From: Pseudobdellovibrionaceae bacterium
GTDB taxonomy: Bacteria > Bdellovibrionota > Bdellovibrionia > Bdellovibrionales > Bdellovibrionaceae
NCBI GenBank assembly: GCA_016719575.1
Contig: JADJYV010000006.1
Span: forward strand, 330,457 to 394,456
DNA: 64,000 nucleotides
Reading direction: 5' to 3'
Positions 45,311 through 53,876 of the stretch are shown piece after piece. The notes beneath the pieces were generated by a model. It did not search any database and was not told the DNA's origin. It saw only the letters and a list, made by a program, of their open reading frames with translations. Numbering within the stretch: position 1 is the first letter of the stretch; every line of letters begins with the position of its first letter. Position numbers and translations under genes: made by a program.

Positions 45311-46386
45311 AACACGCCCCCGTCCATTATCACGATTACTTAAAGCTCGACTCTCTTCTGGGAATACAACAGCGCCGAAGCGAAACACTTGGGCAACCTG
45401 CTCACGACGAGATGCTCTTTATAACGGTTCATCAAGCTTATGAACTTTGGTTTAAACAGATCCTTTTTGAACTCGACTCCGTTCTTGAACTCTTTGGAAA
45501 TCAGACCGTTGCTGAAAAAGATATGGCGATTGCCTCTGCTCGCATTCAGCGCATAATATCGATACTTCGGCTCGTTATGGGGCAAATCGACGTGATGGAA
45601 ACCATGACCCCTCTTGATTTTTTAGAATTCCGTGATTTTTTGTATCCCGCTTCGGGCTTTCAAAGTGTCCAATTTCGCTTACTCGAAACCAAACTCGGGC
45701 TCAAAGAAAAGGATCGCTTACTCTACAATCAAACTCCCTTCTATAAACATCTCCCAGAGCACCAGCAAAAGCTTGTCCTCCAAGCTCTTGCCAAAGATTC
45801 GTTATTTGAATTGGTCGACAAGTGGCTCGCTCGGACTCCCTTTTTGCAAAATCAAGAATTTGACTTCTGGAGTTCCTACCAAAAAGCTGTCAAACAAATG
45901 TTTGCTGGAGACAAAGAAACAGTTCGCAACAACAGTCACCTCAATGCCGAAGCAAAGGCAAAAAATCTCGAGATGATCGAAGCCTCTGAAAAGACATTTC
46001 ACGCATTGTTCAACGAATCCGAATACAAAAAACTTCAAGAAGAGGGGCACTTTCATTTGTCCTACCGTGCCTTTCATGGCGCCTTGCTTATTTACCTCTA
46101 TCGTGAACAACCTATTTTTCATTTTCCCTTTCAGATTTTGAACTCGCTTATGGATATCGATGAATTGCTTACGCAGTGGCGCTACCGGCACGCCCTGATG
46201 GCCCATAGAATGCTCGGTCAAAAAATCGGCACTGGTGGCTCGTCGGGACACACCTATTTAAAACAAGCGACAGATAAGCACAAAATATTCACGGATTTTT
46301 TTAATCTAAGCACCTTCTTAATTCCACGCTCGAAGGTTCCGCCACTTCCGGCAAACCTCCAATCTAAAATGAATTTTAATTACTAA
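45307..46386 (+). CDS. kynA: Tryptophan 2,3-dioxygenase
   Basis: A 359-residue haem dioxygenase opening the indole ring to N-formylkynurenine. HYHDYLKLDSLLGIQ, the active-site stretch VHQAYELWFKQI, RHALMAHRML with the proximal haem histidine, and KIGTGGSSGHTYL are all family hallmarks. It is the last gene of the five-gene operon (4-base overlap with the aldolase-like gene) and 16 bases before htpG. No kynurenine formamidase of the KynB type is seen in the window. Confidence 0.93.
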   Translation: MKHAPVHYHDYLKLDSLLGIQQRRSETLGQPAHDEMLFITVHQAYELWFKQILFELDSVLELFGNQTVAEKDMAIASARIQRIISILRLVMGQIDVMETMTPLDFLEFRDFLYPASGFQSVQFRLLETKLGLKEKDRLLYNQTPFYKHLPEHQQKLVLQALAKDSLFELVDKWLARTPFLQNQEFDFWSSYQKAVKQMFAGDKETVRNNSHLNAEAKAKNLEMIEASEKTFHALFNESEYKKLQEEGHFHLSYRAFHGALLIYLYREQPIFHFPFQILNSLMDIDELLTQWRYRHALMAHRMLGQKIGTGGSSGHTYLKQATDKHKIFTDFFNLSTFLIPRSKVPPLPANLQSKMNFNY

Positions 46387-46402
46387 CAGAAAGGATCTAA
46401 AA

Positions 46403-48264
46403 ATGGCTAAGCAAACCCAAACATTTAACGCTGAAATCAAACAACTTCTGGATCTCATGATTCACTCTCTTTATTCGCATAAAGATATTTTCTTGCGAGA
46501 ATTGATCTCTAACAGCTCGGATGCTCTTGATAAGGTCAAATTTCTTTCCCTCACGCAGGACAATATCTTGGCTCCAGGAGAAGAGCTTCAAATTCGACTA
46601 GAGCCGAATAAAGAAGTTCAAACATTAAAAATCATCGACAATGGAATTGGCATGAGCCCCGACGAAGTTGTGGAGTATATTGGCACTATTGCCCGATCAG
46701 GCACGAAGAAATTCGCCCAGCTTAACAATGAGCTCAAAGAACGACCTGAACTTATCGGTCAATTTGGTGTCGGTTTTTATTCTTCGTTTATGGTGGCTGA
46801 CAAAGTGACTCTGCACACGCAAAAAGCTGGAACCTCCATCGGCACTCTCTGGGAGAGTCAAGGTGACGGAACCTACAGTATCGACGAGATCCCCCGTGCC
46901 GAGGGCCATGGCACCACCCTCACTCTTCATCTCAAAAAATTTACTGAAGAAGATGAGGTCGAAGACTTTACGGAGGCAATGACTCTAAAATCTCTGGTCA
47001 AAAAGTATTCGGATTTTATTGCCCACCCCATTCGCATGAAGGGTGAGAGCGAAGATGAAACTCTGAATAGTCAAAAAGCTCTTTGGCTTAAAAATCCCGC
47101 TGAAATCAGCGCTGAAGAATACAAAGAATTTTACCGTCACGTCAGTCACGACTGGAATGACCCATTAAAGACAATTCACTATAAGGCCGAAGGCACAATG
47201 GAATTCAATGCCTTGCTTTATTTGCCAACACAAAAGCCTTGGAATTTTAACATGCGAGACACTGAATATGGGCTCAGCCTTTATATCAAGCGTGTTTTCA
47301 TTATGGCGGACTGCAAAGACCTGCTCCCCCTTACCTGCGGTTCGTAAAGGGCCTTGTTGATAGCAGTGATTTGTCATTGAATGTGTCGCGAGAAATCTTA
47401 CAGCAAAATCGCCAAGTGACACAAATCCGAAAGAATGTGGTTAATAAAGTACTTAGTTCATTAAAGGATTTACTAAGCAAAGAGCGCAGCCACTACGAAA
47501 CTTTCTGGAAAGAATTTGGCGCCACCCTTAAAGAAGGTTTTCCTGGGGACGTCGCTAACAAAGAAAAGCTCCAGGACTTGGCTCTCTTTAAGAGCACGAA
47601 CACTGAGGCCTGGACGACTCTCGATGAATATGTCGCCAGAATGAAACCGGAGCAAAAAGAAATTTACTTTATTACTGGAGATGACCTCAAAAAAATGAGT
47701 GACAGCCCTTATCTTGAGAAACTCAGAGAGAAAAATTACGAAGTCCTGCTCCTTGCGGACCCAATTGACGAATGGGTCACCGACTCTCTCAGTGAGTACA
47801 AAGGCACGAAGTTGCGTTCGGTAATGAAAGAAAATCTCGATCTTGATACCGACGAAGAAAAGAAAAAGAAAGAAGAAGAGAAAAAATCCTTTCTCGAAAG
47901 ATTTAAGCCCTTGCTGGAGTCCATGAAAGAGGCGCTCAAAGATCAAGTCAAAGAAGTGCAGATCTCCGATCGCCTTACAGAAACCCCCGCCGTGCTTGTA
48001 GGCGCCGCCAATGATCCATCGGCTCATATGCAGAGAATTCTCTCGCAGATGGGACAGGAGTATCCAAACTCGGCCTCCAAGAGAACCCTTGAGATTAACC
48101 CCAAGCACGCCGTGATTGAAAAAATGTTAAGCTTAGGTTCTGATCAACAAAAACTTTGGACCGAAGTTCTTTATTCTCAAGCCTTGCTTAATGAAGGCTC
48201 AACAATCCCGGATCCGAAAAAATTCAGCAAGCAGCTCGCTGAACTCATGCTTAAACAGCAATAG
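46403..48264 (+). pseudogene. htpG: htpG (Hsp90), frameshifted
   Basis: The chaperone HtpG split in two frames. The first 314 residues (46403-47347) match the ATPase and start of the middle domain (IHSLYSHKDIFLRELISNSSDAL, DNGIGM, GQFGVGFYSSF). They fail at ADCKDLLP-LTCGS. The frame that should follow, YLRFVKGLVDSSDLSLNVSREILQ, begins at 47331. Restoring one base in or beside the C run at 47326-47330 gives one protein of about 620 residues, the usual length. No other damage is visible, so it is a very recent mutation or a sequence error. Confidence 0.85.
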
Positions 48265-48290
48265 AGCTGCAAACTCGACCTTTGAATAAA

Positions 48291-48327
48291 TTTAGCCATG
48301 CCGCTACATGGCTAAATCATTTTTTTC
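48291..48327 (+). terminator. Rho-independent terminator of htpG
   Basis: TTTAGCCATG-CCGCTA-CATGGCTAAA, a perfect 10-bp stem with a 6-base loop, then TCATTTTTTT. It lies 26 bases past the htpG stop and separates the operon from lexA. Confidence 0.85.
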
Positions 48328-48332
48328 TAAAC

Positions 48333-48395
48333 TTATGGAAAAAATACGGTATATTCAAATTTATGGAAAACGTATGGATCGGTATGGAGCCACCA
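48333..48395. promoter_or_regulatory. Repeats in the lexA promoter region
   Basis: TTATGGAAAA occurs twice, at 48333-48342 and 48361-48370, each followed by a GGTAT element (GGTAT in ATACGGTAT and in ATCGGTATGG). ATAC-G-GTAT is a 9-bp palindrome. These could be LexA operators, since lexA is usually autoregulated. No TTAC-N3-GTAA site, the motif reported for Bdellovibrio LexA, was found here. Confidence 0.4.
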
Positions 48396-48405
48396 GGGAG
48401 CTTGC

Positions 48406-49005
48406 ATGACTAAAACCACCACTTTATCTCTCACCCAAAAACAGCAGAAGGTTTTTGACTTTATTCAGGCCTTTTTTAAAAGAAATGAGCGAGCTCCCAC
48501 TCTAAACGAAATCGCCAAACACTTTGAATTCAAATCCGTTGGCACCGTTCAAGACTACATCAGCGCCCTTGAAAAGAAAGGCTTTATCAGCCGCGAGTCT
48601 CGCTCCTGGGGCAATATTGAATTGGTTGAAAACGGAGTCCCTCTTCTCGGTCGTGTGGCCGCAGGCCGCCCTATTGAGCACACAAAAGTGCAAGAACATG
48701 TCGACGTGCCTGAAGCCATGATTAAGGGGAACGGACAATACTTTGCGCTCGAAGTCGTCGGTGACTCCATGATCAACGAAGGAATTCTCGAAGGAGACAT
48801 TGTTGTGATTCGCAAAAAAGACAGTGCCGACAATGGGCAGATCGTTGTCGCCATGATAGACAACGAAGCCACGATCAAACGATTTTATAAAAAACGGAGT
48901 GGCTTCGAATTGCACTCTGCCAACGAAAAATACGCCCCTATTTTAATTAAGCCAGAACAGAACTTTCATATTGAAGGGATCTTCTGCGGGCTGATTCGTT
49001 ACTAA
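48406..49005 (+). CDS. lexA: LexA SOS repressor
   Basis: A 199-residue repressor. The N-terminal winged helix (QKQQKVFDFIQAFFKRNERAPT) is followed by the self-cleavage Ala86-Gly87 in RVAAGRPI, the nucleophile Ser121 (GDSM) and Lys158 (EATIKRF). The ATG has GGGAG upstream. It is monocistronic, bounded by the htpG terminator and the leftward matrixin gene. Confidence 0.95.
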   Translation: MTKTTTLSLTQKQQKVFDFIQAFFKRNERAPTLNEIAKHFEFKSVGTVQDYISALEKKGFISRESRSWGNIELVENGVPLLGRVAAGRPIEHTKVQEHVDVPEAMIKGNGQYFALEVVGDSMINEGILEGDIVVIRKKDSADNGQIVVAMIDNEATIKRFYKKRSGFELHSANEKYAPILIKPEQNFHIEGIFCGLIRY

Positions 49006-49185
49006 ACATTACTTGTCCTCTTCCCACAGATCTTTCTTCGGGGCTACGAGGCTATTTTCTTAGAATTATCAAAGGGCCAACGACTCTTACCTGAAGAGAG
49101 CTTCTCAAGGCGCGCCCTGGTCATTCCAAGAGAATTCAGTCTTGCGCCCCCGCACTTTGTGCTTCCAATGCTTATCCCCGGTCTT

Positions 49186-49941
49186 TCACGGCGGATCTAT
49201 GAACGAGGAAACAGAAAATCGCAATCGCGCGTAGACAAAAAGAGGCAGCAACAGCAACAACATCAGCATCGCAAAAGTGCCTCCGCTAGGATGTCGCGGA
49301 AGCGATGAGGAGTTTCTTAGGAGTCCGCAACCCATCATTTTATCGCCATTGAATTCATTGCGGGGATACAGATAACTCACACCATCGATGTCATCCTGAC
49401 CAAGAGTCAGATGCTGCTTCCCTCCGGCATTGTAGTACATCAAAGCTGAAGGCTCCTGAGAGTGACCTAATCCCAAAATATGTCCCACCTCATGAGCAAT
49501 AATCACAAGAAGAGAGGTTCTATCATAGAGGCTGATGTTGGCTTGCCCCCCGGAGACATTCAGATATAGCAAGCCCCCGATGGCGTAATGTCCGGAAGGT
49601 TGAACAGCTGCTGCTGCGGGAACATAATCTTGATCTGCCCCGGTTACGCCTTGAAAATTTGTTTCACAGTAAACAGTGGTGGGGCTCGCAAAAGTCGTGC
49701 TCGAAGTCGAGCTGTTATATGATATTTTCACTCGGCTCGTCGGAACGTTATTCCAAACCTTGACGGCTTCTTCAATCAAGCCAGGAATATCCATTCCAGT
49801 GGGGCAATTCGCTGTATTGACGTTAAACGTGACTTCTGAATTTTGCCAACCTCGGAAAAGAGAATCATTTGATGAGTTCAGCGTAAAGGCCGCGGCCATA
49901 TTCGGAAGAAAAACTGACAATGTTACAAAAATGAACCTCAT
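49186..49941 (-). CDS. Matrixin-type zinc metalloprotease with C-terminal sorting tail
   Basis: About 251 residues. Signal peptide (cleavage after MAAA). The zinc site HEVGHILGLGH (near residue 150) plus the Met-turn SALMYY define an M10/matrixin protease. The C terminus has a PSGG motif, a hydrophobic stretch of about 17 residues and an Arg-rich end (YARLRF), as in GlyGly-CTERM/rhombosortase signals. I start at ATG 49941, which overlaps the TGA of the upstream barrel gene and has GGAGGG five bases before it. It is the second gene of that unit. Confidence 0.8.
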   Translation of the reverse strand: MRFIFVTLSVFLPNMAAAFTLNSSNDSLFRGWQNSEVTFNVNTANCPTGMDIPGLIEEAVKVWNNVPTSRVKISYNSSTSSTTFASPTTVYCETNFQGVTGADQDYVPAAAAVQPSGHYAIGGLLYLNVSGGQANISLYDRTSLLVIIAHEVGHILGLGHSQEPSALMYYNAGGKQHLTLGQDDIDGVSYLYPRNEFNGDKMMGCGLLRNSSSLPRHPSGGTFAMLMLLLLLPLFVYARLRFSVSSFIDPP

Positions 49942-50543
49942 CACATCCCTCCGCCGAAACGATACGCATAACTAAACATAAAGCTTGCGGCGCGTTTGCT
50001 TGAAAGAAGGCCCTCAAAAATCAAATCAACACCGATTCTTGATTTTCCAAAATTATAAGCTCCGGCTCCACTCAAGGAAATGGTTTGCAGGGTCACACTC
50101 TCTCCAGGAACAGCAAAAGTGGACGTCCCCGTGCCATTACTAAGAACTGTCGTGCCACCAGCCCCCTTGATTGTGGATTGTATGTACCCCGGTCCGAAGG
50201 ACCAATCCCAATGCGAGCCTGCCCCAAACCCCAGATTCTGGCCAATCGGAAGAACGAAATACAAGAGTGTCACTTTTGCCGAGTCACCAGAAGCGCTTCG
50301 AGCCATCGGTGTATAGCTAAGCTGAGGGGACAAATACCAGTCCAAAGACAAACGCCAATCATATTTCAAATTTACAGGATAATTAGGGGATCCTAAAAAG
50401 CTCGGAGCACTGGTTGCACTTGCCGTGGTTTTGCCTAACGCATTTTGCGAATAGTAGCTAATCCCCATATAAAAAGATTTTTCAACGAAGGCATGGGCCA
50501 CCGAAACCCCAAAAAAAATTAAAAAAAGAAAGCCTCTCGCCAT
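49941..50543 (-). CDS. Outer-membrane beta-barrel-like protein
   Basis: About 200 residues with a signal peptide (FLFLIFFGVSVAHA). Glycine- and aromatic-rich alternating strands run to the C terminus, which ends YAYRFGGGM. I start at ATG 50543 with GAGGG upstream; an in-frame TTG lies at 50555. It is coupled with the matrixin gene (TGATG overlap). Family unknown. Confidence 0.6.
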   Translation of the reverse strand: MARGFLFLIFFGVSVAHAFVEKSFYMGISYYSQNALGKTTASATSAPSFLGSPNYPVNLKYDWRLSLDWYLSPQLSYTPMARSASGDSAKVTLLYFVLPIGQNLGFGAGSHWDWSFGPGYIQSTIKGAGGTTVLSNGTGTSTFAVPGESVTLQTISLSGAGAYNFGKSRIGVDLIFEGLLSSKRAASFMFSYAYRFGGGM

Positions 50544-50807
50544 GCCGTCCCTCAAAAAATCTCCTCCGAAAATTCTTCTATTGTTCTAATGTTAGAATTT
50601 ATGATCGCTAACAAATCACTAAAAATCAAAAGGCCATTTCAATTTTAATAACTCAAGTCCAGGTTCTATCCTGAACGAAAATATAATTTCAAATCTATTT
50701 TCTTAATACGCAGCCTGTAAAGTTCAGTACAATCAGAGGCTCTGTCCTTTCACTTTACAGCTCGGACGTTGTTTGCTAGCCTGGCATCTAAAAGCGAGAG
50801 TGGTGTT

Positions 50808-51506
50808 ATGATCAAAATAAGAAGATCACACGAAAGAGGGCTTGCAGAACATGGATGGTTAAAATCCAGACATACGTTTTCTTTTGCCGAATACTACGAC
50901 CCAGAACACATGGGCTTTGGTCCTCTCCGGGTTATTAACGAAGACTGGATTGCTGCGGCGACGGGCTTTAATACTCATCCGCACAAGGATATGGAGATCA
51001 TCACGTACGTCGTATCAGGACGCCTTCGCCACAAAGACTCAATGGGCAATGTCGCCATCATACGCCCTGGTGAGGTTCAGCATATGAGCGCCGGAACGGG
51101 AATCCTTCACTCAGAACATAATGACATGCAAGACCAAGAGACTCACCTGTTTCAAATATGGATTCTCCCTGACCAGCGCGGGATCCAACCGGGGTATGGT
51201 CAAAAGTCTTTTGAAAATGAACTTAACACAAAAAAACTTGTTCACGTGATCTCAAAAGAAGGTCGTGACGGCTCGATTAGTCTCCATCAAGATGCCGATA
51301 TCTATATTTCAAGACTTAAAAAGTCTGAGGGCTTGAGCTTCAAAATCTCTCCAGGCCGCCGACTGTGGATTCAATTAATCAAGGGAGCTGTCGATATAAA
51401 CGGCGAAAAAATTGAGGCCGGAGACGCCTTTGCTGCCGAACAAATCCTAACTGCAGAAATAAGTTCTACTGAAGACTCTGAAATGATCCTCTTTGACCTT
51501 CCATGA
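50808..51506 (+). CDS. Pirin-family protein (quercetinase-like)
   Basis: A 232-residue bicupin of the YhhW/YhaK pirin group. The iron-binding residues appear in HPHKDMEIITYV and GTGILHSEHN, as in pirins with quercetin 2,3-dioxygenase activity. I start at ATG 50808; the frame back to 50769 is not homologous. The insertion-sequence target repeat begins at the final A of its TGA stop. Confidence 0.88.
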   Translation: MIKIRRSHERGLAEHGWLKSRHTFSFAEYYDPEHMGFGPLRVINEDWIAAATGFNTHPHKDMEIITYVVSGRLRHKDSMGNVAIIRPGEVQHMSAGTGILHSEHNDMQDQETHLFQIWILPDQRGIQPGYGQKSFENELNTKKLVHVISKEGRDGSISLHQDADIYISRLKKSEGLSFKISPGRRLWIQLIKGAVDINGEKIEAGDAFAAEQILTAEISSTEDSEMILFDLP

Positions 51507-51514
51507 ATATCTTA
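51506..51514. repeat. Target-site repeat, left
   Basis: AATATCTTA, the first of three identical copies (also 52691-52699 and 53877-53885) that flank and separate the two transposon copies. Nine bp suits IS1-type elements, although eight (ATATCTTA) cannot be excluded. Confidence 0.75.
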
Positions 51515-51541
51515 TAAACTGCCCCAATATATTGTGCCCAG

Positions 51542-51564
51542 AAGCCCCAGCAAGGGGCTTTTTT
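51542..51564 (+). terminator. Inward-facing terminator in IS copy 1 left end
   Basis: AAGCCCC-AGCAA-GGGGCTT (7-bp stem) followed by TTTT. It would stop transcripts entering from pirin before they reach the transposase. Confidence 0.6.
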
Positions 51565-51671
51565 ATTATCTAAAATCCAATCCTCATCATCCGATATCCC
51601 GAACCCACCGTAGTCCATCTCAATCGTAAGCAGATGCCGCTGAGGACCGCTCCTTGCTTCGAGCTCATATC

Positions 51672-52563
51672 ATGTCCTACTCACCCAAACTCTGCAGCAA
51701 CTCCTCATGCCTCCATCACACACTTCCAGGAGGAGTTTTCATAAAAAGGCTTCTTCCGTATCCTCAGAAACCACCAAAAAGTCCGAAGATTTCAGTGCAA
51801 GGCCTGCGGTAAAACCCTCTCCTCTAGAAGTTTCAGCCCCACCTATTACCAGAAAAAGCCTCAACTCAACCGAGTCATCTTTCAGCTCCTTTGCGAGGGT
51901 ATGCCCATGAGGGAATCGCAAGAACCCTCAGGATCTCTAAAAACACCGTCGAAGCTAAGTTCCTTTGGATCCATCAGTATATTTCTTCGCTTAAGGCCAC
52001 TAACCCCGTAGAGCTTGGGCAACTCTACTTTGATGAACTTGAGACGATCGAGCACACAAAGCTAAAGCCCCTGAGTGTTTTGTTATTTGTGGATGAGGGG
52101 TACAAGATCCTAAAGAGCCAAGTCGCAGTGGCGCCGCCAAAGGGGAGACTCGCAAAAGTCTCGTACGATAAGTACGGTCCCAGAAAAGATGAGAGAGAAG
52201 ATATTTTAAAGCAGTGTTTCACAGAGTTAAAGGGCTTAAGGCCGAAGGAGATCAGATCTGATGCGAAGCCTAGTTATAGGAAGTACGTTCAGGAATTTTT
52301 TCCGGGGGTTGAGCACAAGGTCTTTAATCGCTCAGAGAAGGAGCGTCACAGGGACAGGCTTCACGAAAAGTATCAGAAGCAGACCTATGATCCGATGTTT
52401 GTACTTAATCAGCGGTGTGCAAAGCTGCGTGCGAATATCCGAAGGCTAACGCGGAGGTCGTGGTGCACGACGAAGCTGAAGGAGAATTTGCAGAAGCATT
52501 TAGAGATCTATTGTTTTTATAACAATCTAGGGAGAGAAGGCTGCGCTGCACAGGATTCCGTAG
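51672..52563 (+). pseudogene. IS1-like transposase, copy 1, frameshifted
   Basis: Counterpart of the copy 2 transposase. ATG 51672 aligns with ATG 52857 of copy 2. The A run has five A instead of six, so the slippery heptamer is lost and the zero frame no longer joins the main domain. Later single-base changes near 51911 and 52533 break it again. The bulk of the DDE region remains readable from 51891 to about 52560. No functional product is expected. Confidence 0.85.
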
Positions 52564-52640
52564 TGGTGTAGTGTTCACAGCACTTTAGGCAGATAAGAAA
52601 ATAAGAAAACATTTGAGGAACTTTTTGGGTTTTGGATAAT

Positions 52641-52661
52641 AAAAAAGCCCCTTGCTGGGGC
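52641..52661 (-). terminator. Inward-facing terminator in IS copy 1 right end
   Basis: On the minus strand GGGGCC-like arm GCCCC-AGCAA-GGGGC followed by six T (A run 52641-52646). It faces transcripts moving leftwards into the element. Confidence 0.55.
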
Positions 52662-52690
52662 CTCTAGGAACAATTTATTGGGGCAGTTCT

Positions 52691-52699
52691 AATATCTTA
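52691..52699. repeat. Target-site repeat, centre
   Basis: Single AATATCTTA between copy 1 and copy 2. Only one copy of the repeat lies between them. Confidence 0.75.
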
Positions 52700-52726
52700 T
52701 AAACTGCCCCAATATATTGTGCCCAG

Positions 52727-52749
52727 AAGCCCCAGCAAGGGGCTTTTTT
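52727..52749 (+). terminator. Inward-facing terminator in IS copy 2 left end
   Basis: Same 7-bp hairpin and T run as in copy 1, at 52727-52749. It lies between the tip and the transposase. Confidence 0.6.
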
Positions 52750-52856
52750 ATTATCTAAAATCCAATCCTCATCATCCGATATCCCGAACCCACCGTAGTC
52801 CATCTCAATCGTAAGCAGATGCCGCTGAGGACCGCTCCTTGCTTCGAACTCATATC

Positions 52857-53749
52857 ATGTCCTACTCACCCAAACTCTGCAGCAACTCCTCATGCCTCCA
52901 TCACACACTTCCAGGAGGAGTTTTCATAAAAAAGGCTTCTTCCGTATCCTCAGAAACCACCAAAAAGTCCGAAGATTTCAGTGCAAGGCCTGCGGTAAAA
53001 CCCTCTCCTCTAGAAGCTTCAGCCCCACCTATTACCAGAAAAAGCCTCAACTCAACCGAGTCATCTTTCAGCTCCTTTGCGAGGGTATGCCCATGAGGGG
53101 AATCGCAAGAACCCTCAGGATCTCTAAAAACACCGTCGAAGCTAAGTTCCTTTGGATCCATCAGTATATTTCTTCGCTTAAGGCCACTAACCCCGTAGAG
53201 CTTGGGCAACTCTACTTTGATGAACTTGAGACGATCGAGCACACAAAGCTAAAGCCCCTGAGTGTTTTGTTATTTGTGGATGAGGGGTACAAGATCCTAA
53301 AGAGCCAAGTCGCAGTGGCGCCGCCAAAGGGGAGACTCGCAAAAGTCTCGTACGATAAGTACGGTCCCAGAAAAGATGAGAGAGAAGATATTTTAAAGCA
53401 GTGTTTCACAGAGTTAAAGGGCTTAAGGCCGCAGGAGATCAGATCTGATGCGAAGCCTAGTTATAGGAAGTACGTTCAGGAATTTTTTCCGGGGGTTGAG
53501 CACAAGGTCTTTAATCGCTCAGAGAAGGAGCGTCACAGGGACAGGCTTCACGAAAAGTATCAGAAGCAGACCTATGATCCGATGTTTGTACTTAATCAGC
53601 GGTGTGCAAAGCTGCGTGCGAATATCCGAAGGCTAACGCGGAGGTCGTGGTGCACGACGAAGCTGAAGGAGAATTTGCAGAAGCATTTAGAGATCTATTG
53701 TTTTTATAACAATCTAGGAGAGAAGGCGGCGTTGCACAGGATTCCGTAG
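52857..53749 (+). CDS. IS1-like transposase, probably made by -1 frameshifting
   Basis: The zero frame starts at ATG 52857 and gives a first zinc-ribbon pair, LCSNSSC. At ATA-AAA-AAG (heptamer A-AAA-AAG, 52928-52934) a -1 shift joins it to GFFRILRNHQKVRRFQCKACGKT, the second cysteine pair. Then come a helix-turn-helix (MRGIARTLRISKNTVEAKF), an acidic FDELETIEHTK, SDAKPSY and a C-terminal LRANIRRLTRRSWCTTKL, as in IS1-like DDE transposases. An AGGAGG (52913-52918) lies nine bases before the heptamer. Without the shift, ATG 52892 would start a 285-residue form lacking the first cysteine pair. Confidence 0.78.
52913..52934 (+). promoter_or_regulatory. Programmed frameshift signal: SD-like stimulator and slippery heptamer
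   Basis: AGGAGG at 52913-52918, a nine-base gap, then A-AAA-AAG in the right phase (codons ATA AAA AAG). This is the layout of the E. coli dnaX frameshift site, where the Shine-Dalgarno-like element lies about ten bases upstream of the same heptamer. Function is inferred, not shown. Confidence 0.7.
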
Positions 53750-53826
53750 TGGTGTAGTGTTCACAGCACTTTAGGCAGATAAGAAAATAAGAAAACATTT
53801 GAGGAACTTTTTGGGTTTTGGAAAAT

Positions 53827-53847
53827 AAAAAAGCCCCTTGCTGGGGC
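53827..53847 (-). terminator. Inward-facing terminator in IS copy 2 right end
   Basis: On the minus strand GCCCC-AGCAA-GGGGC followed by six T (A run 53827-53832). It sits about 50 bases past the stop of the leftward DUF1501 operon and would end that transcript. Confidence 0.6.
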
Positions 53848-53876
53848 CTCTAGGAACAATTTATTGGGGCAGTTCT

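Larger units (their letters stand above)
51515..52690 (+). mobile_element. IS1-like insertion sequence, copy 1 (broken)
   Basis: 1176 bp with imperfect 64-bp terminal inverted repeats (51515-51578 and 52627-52690, about 56 of 64 matching). It is more than 99 % identical to copy 2. The transposase gene has three single-base indels against copy 2: one A lost at the slippery run (51743-51747), one G lost near 51911, one G gained near 52533. It is therefore inactive, but could be mobilised in trans. Confidence 0.85.
52700..53876 (+). mobile_element. IS1-like insertion sequence, copy 2 (apparently intact)
   Basis: 1177 bp with terminal inverted repeats at 52700-52763 and 53813-53876. It carries a transposase that is intact if a -1 frameshift at 52928-52934 is used. 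Differences from copy 1 are six substitutions and three single-base indels. The right tip is followed at once by the third AATATCTTA. Confidence 0.85.

Noticed and set aside
47473..48108. A 211-codon frame on the minus strand inside htpG
   Set aside because: It is fully antisense to the well-conserved htpG and shows no family features; it is a codon-bias shadow.
48328..48405. A canonical Bdellovibrio-type LexA box TTAC-N3-GTAA before lexA
   Set aside because: Searched by eye and not found; only the TTATGGAAAA/GGTAT repeats are present.
52839..53096. An 85-codon frame overlapping the IS copy 2 transposase start
   Set aside because: It is the zero-frame part of the transposase; only its first 26 codons from ATG 52857 are thought to be used before the -1 shift.
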